Assembly (NCBI GenBank): GCA_030760725.1
Contig: JASWHV010000001.1
Span: forward strand, 28,207,928 to 28,271,927
Reading direction: 5' to 3'
Length of the DNA: 64,000 nt
Origin: Neostapfia colusana
Taxonomy: Eukaryota > Streptophyta > Magnoliopsida > Poales > Poaceae
The position numbers and the translations under genes are program-made. A model generated the notes under the pieces. That model was not told the origin of the DNA. It made no database searches and worked only from the letters and a program-made list of their open reading frames with translations. This document shows, piece by piece, positions 35,131-44,330 of the stretch (positions are counted from its first letter, which is position 1; every line of letters starts with the position of its first letter).

Positions 35131-36030
35131 CCTAACCCTATTATCAGTGCCTAATTCACAAATTCAAAGCTAATCCTCACTTAAAATGAATACAGGGGCT
35201 AATTTCCAATTTCCCCGATTAAATCCCGTAATTACAGAAGGTTCTAGGGCCTAAAACAGAAGTTTACATGTATCTGAACAATTACTGGAAAACCTATGGG
35301 ATGGAACAGAAGAATCTGGCTAGCGCGTGTTTTCTGAAAGCCCCACGGAGTAGCGCGCAAAACTTCCGGCGGGATTAACTGCTTTGAACCTAGACTGTCA
35401 TATTTAAAACGTGCGATCCAGATTAGAACGTGAAGGGGTACGCCTGAGATCTATTTGTGGACGCACGATTTAAAATAAAAGGACCACAGGGGGCCACGTC
35501 GCCCTGGCCGGAGGGGAACGCAGCGTGGGGCGGCGCGCGGCTGCTTTCACCGGCAATCTCGCCGGAGCAGCTTGGATTCTCGTCTACACTCGCTAAACCT
35601 TGAATTTCTCGGCATAGTTCGACCGCGTGGACGTAGGGGAGCTCACCTAGGGGATTTTCTTGAACCCGAAGAGGTCGGAAGGGGCTCGGCGACGGTGATC
35701 GGTGGGGGTTGTCGGCGAGCTTCATCGAGGGGGGGAGGGGGCGGGAGTTCGAGTCTGGCTTTTTCCCAAATTCTCGGTCGTCAAGCTTCACTGCTATCCG
35801 GTGAAGGTGTTCTGAGGGTTAGAAAGGATTAAAACAGAAGGTTTCGACGGTTTACCGGCAACGGTGGCGATCTCTTACCGGTGCTTGGTGGCGTTGGGGT
35901 TTCCGGCTCGGATCTGTCGCAACTTCGGCGCTGGCGGGTTGTGGGGGTTCCTGCAAGGCTGTAAGGTGAGTTAAACCCGGTAGAACGGCAATGATGGCGG
36001 CGAATTTGAGGATTCAGCGGCGGCACTCAC

Positions 36031-36052
36031 CGATGGAAGAAGGTGCGATCAT
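36031..36052 (-). other. Predicted first exon of the LTR mini-gene (E solo LTR)
   Basis: Minus strand ATG at 36052 opens seven codons (MIAPSSI) plus one base, ending at a gtgagt donor. The one-base overhang is completed by the two leading bases of the internal E exon (as at 12208 or 21397). In the E 3' LTR the donor is conserved (18914) but the ATG is not. Confidence 0.35.
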
Positions 36053-36081
36053 GGGTGAAAAAGGGCGAGCTTTGCTGTGCT

Positions 36082-36089
36082 TTTTATAG
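36082..36089 (-). promoter_or_regulatory. TATA box of the E LTR
   Basis: Plus strand ttttatag, i.e. CTATAAAA on the minus strand, about 35 bases upstream of the first ATG at 36052. Position fits an LTR promoter at the U3/R border. Confidence 0.55.
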
Positions 36090-36462
36090 AGGCAGAGGCG
36101 GCGGTCAGTTGCGATCGTGCGGGTGGCGCGGGAGTCCGAGATCATGGGGTGTGTGCAGTGTGTGCTGCGAAAACGGAATCGGTGTGGAGTCCGACACGAG
36201 AGAAGAGCGGGCGGCGGTTGGAGGAGAAATGCCTGACATGCGGGGCTTGCGCATCAGTGGGAGGGAAGAGAGGGGGAAAGGGGCTGGCGGGCTGCTGGGC
36301 CGCACGGAGGATTCGGCCCACTGGTGTCTTTTCTTTTTCTTTCCTCTTTTCCATTTCTGTTTCAGTTTTCAAACCTCAAATCCGATTCAAACTTTCAAAT
36401 TTTTACACATGCATCATGTACAAACTTTTGGTTTTAAATTTTTGCAGTTTTTGGGTCTTACA

Positions 36463-37219
36463 AAAACCCTGAATATTCTGTTTTCGGTATTTTAAACAAT
36501 ATATATTTGGTGATATGTTTAATTTGCTATTTTAATGCTGAAAATATAGTTTAGGCCTAAAAACAAATTTGTATTCATGTCAAAAAATTTGAATACTTTA
36601 GGAAATGTTCATATATGGTTTCTATGAAATTTAAGTTTGAAAGTTTGGTAAGAGGGTATAAAATTCTGTTTTAGGTTGAAAATACATGTTTTAGATAATT
36701 TCATCATAAGAAACCCAAAGTGAATGCATATATGGAATCTCTAGTTACTTTTAGGCCAAAACATAAAATGAAGCTATGTATTTATGCATGTTTGACTTGC
36801 ATTAGTTGTATATGTGGATGAACCTTTATGGAATGTTGCATGCTTTTATTCTATGTATGAATGCACCAGTAGAACAAGCCCTAAAGCCGGTTCTATACTT
36901 CCAAGAACAGGACTTTCAACTTCCTGAGCAGCCCCAAGAAGAAGGCAAGTGTCCTTGATCACCTTGCTTCTATTTTAGGATATTAGTTAGAAATTCATTG
37001 CATGCTATTCATAACTTGTGAACCAATGTTAGGATGTTTTCCTAGATTTTCGTGACTTGTCCTTGTAACCATGGTGGGGTTATTATTATTAGTATAGAAA
37101 TTATTACTCTTTATGCTTAGCCATGCTTAGAGTTTGGGATACTTGGGATATGAAATGCAACTTTGATTATTTACCATTGAGTGGAACATGATGACATGTT
37201 GTAGAGATAGGAATCTAGG
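36463..37219 (+). mobile_element. 3' LTR of element E, second piece
   Basis: Continues the plus-strand E LTR exactly where 19960 left off (aaaaccctgaatattctg, homologous to 11803 onward) and runs to 37219, where LTR D is inserted. It contains an open copy of the internal mini-gene exon at 36873-36944 with its GCAAGT donor at 36945. Confidence 0.85.
36873..36944 (+). other. Predicted internal exon of the LTR mini-gene (E 3' LTR)
   Basis: 72 bases after ccagtag, open in the same phase as 12208-12279 although several residues differ (LKPVLYFQEQDFQLPEQPQE). Followed by GCAAGT. The matching last exon would lie beyond the D insertion. Confidence 0.4.
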
Positions 37220-37347
37220 TGTGACACCCGGTTCCGAAAATAGGACCAAGTGAATGCATATGTGTGCCTAGGATGTTCATCACAGATACACATGTAATCC
37301 ACAAACTGAATTCAGAATATAACCACAAATAAATAGTGTTTAAGTAC

Positions 37348-37353
37348 TTTATT
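37348..37353 (-). promoter_or_regulatory. AATAAA poly(A) signal in LTR D
   Basis: Minus-strand AATAAA about 135 bases after the stop of the predicted last exon (37488-37528). Confidence 0.45.
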
Positions 37354-37487
37354 ACAATGACTCAATGTCTCACTCATGAATATCTAACTTATTCTTGCAG
37401 CGGAAGACTCTAACGACAGCGGAAAGTGACTAAAGACAGCAGGCTCCATCTTCGACTCTACATGCATGTTGACGATAGTTCGCACGC

Positions 37488-37528
37488 CTAGTACTCCACA
37501 TGGTCCTCGAAGTACTCTTCTCCTGTTG
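37488..37528 (-). other. Predicted last exon of the LTR mini-gene (family D)
   Basis: Minus strand, after ctcataaacatcag: two bases plus 13 codons reading TGEEYFEDHVEY and TAG. The leading bases complete the codon left by the D donor. Five acidic residues among twelve. Confidence 0.45.
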
Positions 37529-38704
37529 CTGATGTTTATGAGATAATGCAAGGGTGAGTACATGTCGTACTCAGCAAGTGCGGGAAAAGTATGACATGTA
37601 GCTTACAACAAGGTAGGAAATAAAAAAGCTCATTGCAGCAAGCAAATTTTATTTCACAAACATGATAAAAACAACTATTTCTAAGTAAAATTTATCCCAA
37701 CATGAACAAGTAATTCAGCAACATTTTCTCATCATAATTCACCACTTATCAAGTCTCATTCAGCCATTAATCTTTCTCAAGTTCATCTCATTCTCATAAA
37801 CATTCATAACCATCTCATATTCATATAACCGAAACCAAACTCATTATCATGACTCAAAACAGTCCTAAAACCAATCCCAATGACCATACCATTACCATAC
37901 CGAATAACCATCCCAAGTTTTCCCTTCTAATCATAGAAGTTGGCCAGGTGCTTGTGACCGGAAGCAGGCTATCATGATAGTTTTACACTCTGCAAAGGTG
38001 GCACCACTTTACCCACAAGTTCGTGATTTCGTCACCCATCGGCGATTGCAAAACCTCCATTATACCAGTACACAACCATCGGTGTATGGCCAAGAGATCA
38101 CAAAATAACCTTTACAAAGGGGCTACTAGATGTATGGACCCACTGAGGTTTCACCGACAGGCTCGAATCACCATTCTCCCACCCAGGGGCCCCCTCTTGT
38201 GCCATCCAGTTCCCAGGGCAGTCCTCCTCGACTCCGATTCCCTGCGTCATCCATGGTCTATAACAAGCTAGCAACACACCTAATTAATCAGCTAAGCCGC
38301 ACCCATACTTGGCCTTGTGTTGGCACTGTTTTCCTAGCATATTCTCGCATGAACCGGTCCTTAGATCTACGGCAAGTACCACCATCTCATCCAGCAACAT
38401 TCACGAACCAAGATTGCCTAGATCTCCCCGATTCCATGCCCATTAACATCATCAAGATCTCATCATCATTATTCATATGAGTGCAGTAGCTAGACATGTT
38501 TTATTTCAGCTTCCCATATCCCGTGAATTAAGCGAAGCAAAAAGGAAAAACGACCATACCCGACTCATCAACTTTCCCGGTGACAAGGATGGTTAACAAA
38601 ACTAGTAAACTCCTATAAAAGCGTGTCCCGTCAAGTTGACTCACGCATACGAGTTTTCGCAAACAAAACAGTTTCAAAACATGGGATCAATATGGTGAAG
38701 GGGC

Positions 38705-38794
38705 ACTTGCCTTGCTCCCGTGGTTCTTGTTGTTCAAGCGTCTCGAAGTCTTGGTGCTGTAGGTCCTTGTAGATGACCTCTTGAGCTTGTTCTT
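38705..38794 (-). other. Predicted internal exon and GC donor of the LTR mini-gene (family D)
   Basis: Minus strand, after gtgagtag: 84 open bases (38794-38711; 2 + 81 + 1) reading EQAQEVIYKDLQHQDFETLE and QQEPREQ, then GCAAGT (38710-38705). Frame, phase and the closing glutamine-rich motif before the donor match families A (DQQQQ) and E (KQPQNE). Confidence 0.45.
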
Positions 38795-39426
38795 CTACTC
38801 ACGATCACGCACATACAAAATTTACAGCAATCAAACATCATGCACAAACTTTACTCAAGATGCAATGGGTTAGATGAATGCAAATCCTATAGTGCTGTTT
38901 TATTAATCCAGTTTGTACGTGTTTTCGCATGTTTTAATGGGATTTCATGAGGTTTTATGATGAACAAGGGTGCTGGGATAAAGTGTGGACGTGGTGATGA
39001 TCTTGACTCAAGATCTAGATCAATTCCACCGTCAAAAACAGATCAAAACGCGATCTGTCCACACGTAAAAGTTTCTGTTTGAAGGGGGCGAAGAAAACGG
39101 ATGCGTGGAAACAGCGACGGCGTCGATGGGTAACGAAGACCTACCTCATTTCCCTTTGATGGAAGGGCCTTCCTCCTTGCAATGGCAGCAGCGGGGAAAT
39201 TTTCTATGGAAGATTAGGGCAGGACAGATCGTCGGCTATTTTCTGGTGACGGCGAGGCGTGACGAGGCTCGTCGGCCGGGCTCGATGGCGGGGCTCGTCG
39301 GCGGGGCTCACCGGCGACTGAACTCCGGCGAGGGGGTCTAACTCGGTGAGTTGGGGACTAGGGCCTCCAAGTCACCGACTTGGGAGGGGGGAGAGAGGGG
39401 GGCTGCGTCCAGGGGGGGTTGGGTTC

Positions 39427-39434
39427 TATTTATA
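39427..39434 (-). promoter_or_regulatory. TATA box of LTR D
   Basis: Plus strand tatttata, i.e. TATAAATA on the minus strand, upstream of a C-rich leader. It supports the minus orientation of LTR D. Confidence 0.55.
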
Positions 39435-39629
39435 AGAAGGGGAGGGGGGAGAATCCTACTCTAATTGGAGCTAAATCCTAACAAACTTTTCCCCAATTGA
39501 TTTGGTGCGGCATCAATGGGGGAAAAATTCCCCAAATGTGGGGAAAATTCACCTTTTTGGGGAATTGGGAAATTTGGAGATTTGGGGAAAATTGGAGAAA
39601 TCGGAATTGGCTCATTTCAGCTATCTTTT

Positions 39630-39775
39630 TCCCATTCCCCACCATTTCTATGTCACTTACTCCATTTCTACATTTCCCTCTCCATTTCTATGTCCCACTC
39701 TCCATTTCTACATTGCCTTTCTCCATTTCTATGCCCCATTCTCCATTTCTATATGCCCTTCTCCATTTCTATGGT
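39630..39775. repeat. Tandem repeat in the upstream part of LTR D
   Basis: About seven copies of a roughly 20-base unit containing ctccatttctat, with variable spacers (gtcccact, acattgccttt, gccccatt, atgccctt). It lies in the U3 side of the minus-strand LTR and may act as a promoter-proximal repeat. The open frames across it are repeat artefacts. Confidence 0.85.
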
Positions 39776-41817
39776 TCCTGTGAAATCCCAACAGTTTAGT
39801 AAATGGAGCTGGAATTTACAACAAGGAAATGGGAGAGAGTTTAAACCTTTGAATGGGAAGGTGTGAGCTCCAAGTGCTATAATAACGTGTCACAATGTCC
39901 AAACACGAAGACCTAAACGTACCACATGGTTCTTCACACATCCACGGGTAGCCCCACAAATTTTCAGCTCGTTCGGGAAAGATTTCCTATTTGTTGGAAT
40001 TTAAACAGGAGACAATTCGAATTTGAATTTGAACTTCAGTTTCAAATTCCAGTTTCACTGAAATTCAAATTTGAGAGCACCATTGTGTTCCTCATATTCC
40101 TATTGGTTTGTTCTTCAAGTTTGATCAAATTTGGAGTTCATTTGCTAGCCCAAACAAAAAATGGGAAGAAAAAGAAGAGGGAAAAGGGGCCCACTGGTCA
40201 GAAGACTTAGACCCGAAGTCAATTCGTGCGAGTCACTCGGCAGCCGACGTTCACCGCGCGCCACCTCCTGCTCCAGCGCCCGAGCGAGGGGGACACCGCA
40301 CTTCTGTGCTGCGCCTGGAAGTACCGGTTGCTGCGATCACTACGCGCTCAGGCCACGTGAACTCGTCCCCTCGCTCCCATCTTCTTCGCTCGCCGAAGCA
40401 AGCAGCCTCCGGTCGACCTCTCTGATCACAGGCGCCCGAGCGGCACAGGCACTTTTGTGCCCGATGAGCTACACGAAAAAGGTCCGCCCCGTGGTGCTGA
40501 TCACAACCGTGCCGACCTAGCTCCCTCTTTCGCATGATCGGCAGAGAATTTGGTCGATTAGTGCGTCAGTGTGTTTAGAACCGAGCCACACGAAATTCGG
40601 AAATTCGTAGCAATCAAGCCACCATCCACTGGACCGAGCTACAGACATGATCTAGACTCACCCACATTTCTCTAGGATCAAGAACCATCGATTTTCATCG
40701 CGTCTTGGTGATGTTCTTCGAGATTTTTGCATCGGCGCCGATTTTCACCCTAGGTCGCCGATGAGCTCATAGTTGCTGCCTCGGTTGAGCTAATTTGTGC
40801 TCATGCCAGTTCTTAGGATGTCACCAGGGTGCTCTAGGGAGAAAGGCCGAAGTGTTTGAGCCCTCCTAGCACGAGTGCGACGCTGCCGGACTCCAACCGC
40901 CACTGCTGCCCGTCGCCGATAGGTTTCCGGTGACCGGGGTCCCCGGCCGACCACGGGGATGAGTTGCCCGTGGCCCAAAAGGGGGAGGCGGCAAGTTTCC
41001 GGGGGGGAGAAGGTCGGAAAGTCAGGTTCCGAGGAGCTCGCCGGAGAACACCGCCGCAGCGGGCCGTTGGCGCGAGGAGGAAGAAGACACTGTATTGTGG
41101 GGCCCGCATACAGAGTTTAAACTTTGCTGGGATTTTCCAGTTTAGTTCAAATTTCAAATGCACACCACTTTTGCTAGGAAGCTCCAAATTTAGTGAACTA
41201 AATTTTGCTGAACTCATATTTTGAGTACTTTCCAGCAACACAAATTTCAGCTCATGAAACTTTATGGTTTTCCAGAATTAATTCCCTAAAGTTTAAACTG
41301 TTAGGAATTTTATCTGGAGAATTAATTTATGAAAATTTTGAAATTTGGCTGAGAGGTTAATTGGAAAATCCTTGAGTCACAGTAACATTTTCAGACCCAT
41401 CCGAGTTAATTTAGTCCCGCTAATGGTGTGATTAAGTGAACTGCCCTGAGAAAATAGAAAAATGTCCAGAAACATTTTTCAGAATTTTCTCAAATCTTGT
41501 TTAGGGCATGACTCCATCTAGAATTCTTCAAATGACATGAAACCAATTCCATTAGAACCATCTCAAATTCTAGTTTCCAAGAAGTAAGGGTTGAAGCCAT
41601 GAAAATCCCTGGAATTTCTTAGAGGCTCTAATATTGACCAAATAGGCTTTTATTTGTACAAAGCTCAAATGAACTTTGTTTCAAATGAAACCTGGTCAAG
41701 ACTCTGATTAGGACCCTACCAAGCCACCATAAAAATTTCAGAACCAAATGGGAGGGCTAGCTACAGTATAGTAATTACTTATTCAGTTCTAAACATTGCA
41801 TTTGAATTGACATATAG

Positions 41818-41916
41818 TATCTCGTTGACGTGTAGTCGCTGAAGGCGAGGAAACTCCGGAAGTGCTCGACTTCCTTCTTCCGGACGAAGCCCTAACCACT
41901 GACCAGCAGCAACAAG
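41818..41916 (+). other. Predicted internal exon of the LTR mini-gene (B 5' LTR)
   Basis: The frame reading EGEETPEVLDFLLPDEALTT ends with DQQQQ and one base before GCAAGC at 41917. The A-type upstream acceptor would give a frame with a stop here because B has one base less near 41835. Use of the conserved GTAG at about 41834 instead keeps it open. Confidence 0.4.
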
Positions 41917-42944
41917 GCAAGCCCCGGTTTACATTGAACCATTTTACAAAGTTTTGCTTTGTTATATACTTAGTATGAGGTATATGAATGTGCATTAGGG
42001 GTAGGATGGATGAGACCCAAGTGCATAACCAGAATTTTCCTATAAGAGTGAGGGTAGTGTCTAAGTCCTCGAGTAGACCGGCTATGCTTAATGATTCATA
42101 GAACTTCGGTACAAGTCGAGTAGTTGGAATCTACTCGCGAGTTAGGCCCAGGGACACACGGGATTGGTTCGAGTTAGGTGAGATCATTTTAGTGATGAAA
42201 ATGAGACTAGGCAGGGGCTAGGGCGTAGCAAGAGGAAGTCTTGTGTGCGCAGCCCTGTCTGTGTCAATTGAGAACCGATCCGTGTGCAGCCCACGCTGAT
42301 CAAGTTTGAACGTACCGAAGGCATATCAGATATATGGGCCCCGGTAAACCGATGTATCCTAAACCTCCGGGCGTCGAGGCATAACACACCGATTTATAGG
42401 TGTAGGCTGAGGGCAGCAAGGTGGAAATCTGCTAATGGGCATAGAGAGATGCTCCGTATAAGGAACCTCCTGCTCGTTTCGGTGTGACCGGTTCGACGTT
42501 TGTGCTGTTGGGTGAAAGGTTGTCCCGTACGACATCGAGTGAGCGTGCTGTGTAGCTCCACGGGTGGGCGTACGTGACGTGCTCTTCGGGTATCCCTGCA
42601 GGTGTATATCGAGTCGATTCGCCGTCCCTCACGGTGAAGAGTAACACTGTCACTGAGTCATGACGTAGGCTAATATATGAAATGTGATGATTCAATATTG
42701 CTGTTATGATATAATTGTATTGCTACCATGTGTGCCACCAAATATTGCTCACTAAATTTCATATTCAGGAACTGTTAACTTGTGACTAAAAGATGAACTA
42801 AGGATGAACTTGTAGGTGTGTCCATTTGCTAAAAGTTACCATCCCAGGTTCGTGTAAACTGCATGTAGAGTTTCATGCCTAGGGGAGTCGGTTAAGTCTT
42901 GTTGAGCCATCGTGATCACGGTTGCTGCTATAAGTGTTTTTCAG

Positions 42945-43042
42945 GTGAGGAGCATCCCACGGACTCGGGGTACGAGTCCACCGGCGAGGGCTACCCTCCG
43001 TCGGGGACCACGGCTGAGTTGGAGCCGTACACGCCGCGCTGA
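42945..43042 (+). other. Predicted last exon of the LTR mini-gene (B 5' LTR)
   Basis: After gtgtttttcag: 98 bases (2 + 96) reading EEHPTDSGYESTGEGYPPSG and ending EPYTPR and TGA. Exactly the same length as in both A LTRs, with only codon substitutions. Confidence 0.45.
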
Positions 43043-43300
43043 GCTGAGGAGTGCAGCTAGTGTGGGTTGCCCTAGGGCTGGGCAACCGACTTTTGCTAGG
43101 TAGATGGGTGTGAGTTGTACAAACTTAGCTTCCGCTGTTGTAATATAAACACTTGTTTGTAAGTATTGTACTACTTTGTACATTTCAGTTGGTTTTCTAT
43201 GTAATACAATATCGTTCTTATGATGTGTTCTGTCGGGTGTCGCATCGTGCGGCACCACCCTCTGCAATCCTGGATGAGCGGATTTTAGTCCGCCACAGGC

Positions 43301-43312
43301 TGGTATCAGAGC
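43301..43312 (+). other. Primer binding site of element B (tRNA-Met)
   Basis: tggtatcagagc three bases after the LTR end; the same site follows the A LTR at 52062. Confidence 0.9.
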
Positions 43313-43872
43313 GGCATTGGGGATAGCACACTAATTAAGGACTGTATTACGGGAAAACTTAGGATTACGGTGACGATTCGCTAGTTTGCCCAAGTAAGGA
43401 CTATATTAGCATAGTTACTTGAAGTGGCAAGACTAACATAGGTGTTATAATTCTGAATTCTAAATTATGTAACGACGCACCTACGCTCAGGTAAGAATGG
43501 TAAGGAACGCCACCGAAAGCGGTTCAATTTCAGTTAGCTCCCCTGACGAGGAACGTGGTTCAGGGATAGGTCTCACAGCTTGGTGTGGGACGTCAATACG
43601 AAGCTCTTGGACTCTTCATATTCCTGAGTTCATATGAAACGTTGATCCCTAGCGTTCATTAGGTGAGTAAGTGGAGACCCCATCACGTGGTCAGTAACGC
43701 AAGAGTGTGTTCGTCTGGAAATAGCCCAGGAGGACATACACAGCGCTTGCCATCGGCGTGCCCTGCATGGCAGTAGGTGGTATCTGTTGGGGTGATAAAA
43801 TTCCCAACCGTGACGACCCGTTCGCGCTCTACTCGGTTTCCCCGTCGTGTGGTGTTAAAACATGATCACGTA
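43313..43872 (+). other. Leader of element B, joined to mid-gag by a deletion
   Basis: Homologous to the first 570 bases of the A leader (52074-52636). At about 43873 it jumps straight into the middle of gag. Nothing else recognised. Confidence 0.75.
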
Positions 43873-44330
43873 CCCCGAGGAGAAGAAGCGAGAGCACTTC
43901 TATCGGGGGTTACACCCCGAGATGAAGACGCATCTCGTCCAATGCAATCGCGGCACGTTCAATGATCTAGTCAACACTGCGATCATGCAAGAAGATGCTC
44001 AGCGGGAGTTGGTGGCTGAGCAGCGGAAGCGCAGCACTCCACCCAGCAGTGGGGGTGGAGCTCCCCAGAAATACCGCATGGTGTATCGAACACCATCCGG
44101 TCAGCAGTGGCATCCACCGGCGCGACCTCAGCAGTTCGGGGGTCGTTCATTTCAGCCACCCCCGTTCCGACCGCCGATGCCACCACCGCGACTGCAGCAG
44201 CAGCAGCAGACGGTACCCCGGGCGTTTCCACCGCCAGAACGCGCCCCGGGTTTCCGTCCGCCAATCAGCAGAGGACCGCCTCGCTACACATGCTTTACGT
44301 GTGGCCAGGCGGGCCATTTTTTTCGAAGGA
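43873..44330 (+). pseudogene. gag: gag of element B, N-terminal half deleted
   Basis: The frame resumes at EEKKREHFYRGLHPEMKTHL (residue 221 onward of the element A protein), continues through the alanine/glutamine-rich and proline-rich linker (RPPMPPPRLQQQQQ), and reaches the zinc knuckle FTCFTCGQAGHF-type sequence at about 44290-44330, where two extra bases in a run of t destroy the CCHC motif and change frame. The capsid N-terminus and start codon are missing through a deletion of about 1.9 kb relative to A. Confidence 0.85.

Larger units (their letters stand above)
35131..36462 (-). mobile_element. Solo LTR of family E, second piece (promoter side)
   Basis: Reverse complement of the upstream part of the E LTR, ending (in minus orientation starting) at 36462 with TGTAAGACCC. 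It holds a TATA box on the minus strand at 36082-36089 (CTATAAAAA context) and, 30-60 bases downstream, a first ATG at 36052 followed after 22 bases by a strong donor CG|GTGAGT. This is the only E copy that shows the LTR start. Confidence 0.85.
37220..39778 (-). mobile_element. LTR of element D (minus strand), interrupted by element B
   Basis: Starts at 37220 with tgtgacaccc in the middle of the E 3' LTR, so in minus orientation it ends GGGTGTCACA. On the minus strand it has a TATA box at 39427-39434, an AATAAA signal at 37348-37353 and the mini-gene segments at 38711-38794 and 37488-37528. This is the 3' end of a minus-strand element, so its internal region, if any, lies beyond 64000. The five bases before it are ctagg. 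It is cut at 39778 by element B. No other gene in this stretch. Confidence 0.75.
39779..43297 (+). mobile_element. 5' LTR of element B
   Basis: Begins TGTGAAATCC at 39779 (preceded by gttcc) and ends GTCCGCCACA at 43297, 3519 bases, followed by a primer site. The 3' LTR starts identically at 47841. From about 41113 onward it is homologous to the LTR of element A, but the first 1.3 kb is unrelated to A's first 1.9 kb. It contains the shared mini-gene segments (41818-41916 and 42945-43042). Open frames at 40161 (+) and 40834-41241 (-) are not supported as genes. Confidence 0.9.

Noticed and set aside
39497..39866. Three overlapping frames of about 100 codons rich in HFY/PFL repeats
   Set aside because: Products of the ctccatttctat tandem repeat, which lacks stops in all three frames.
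40161..40520. 119-codon plus-strand frame in the B LTR, also in the 3' copy at about 62846-63205
   Set aside because: Open in both LTRs of B but antisense and alternate frames are open too, it has no counterpart in A, C, D, E or F, and no splice or phase logic supports it.
40834..41241. 135-codon minus-strand frame in the B LTR (also 63519-63926)
   Set aside because: Antisense to a recent LTR pair, GC-driven, no similarity to a known domain.
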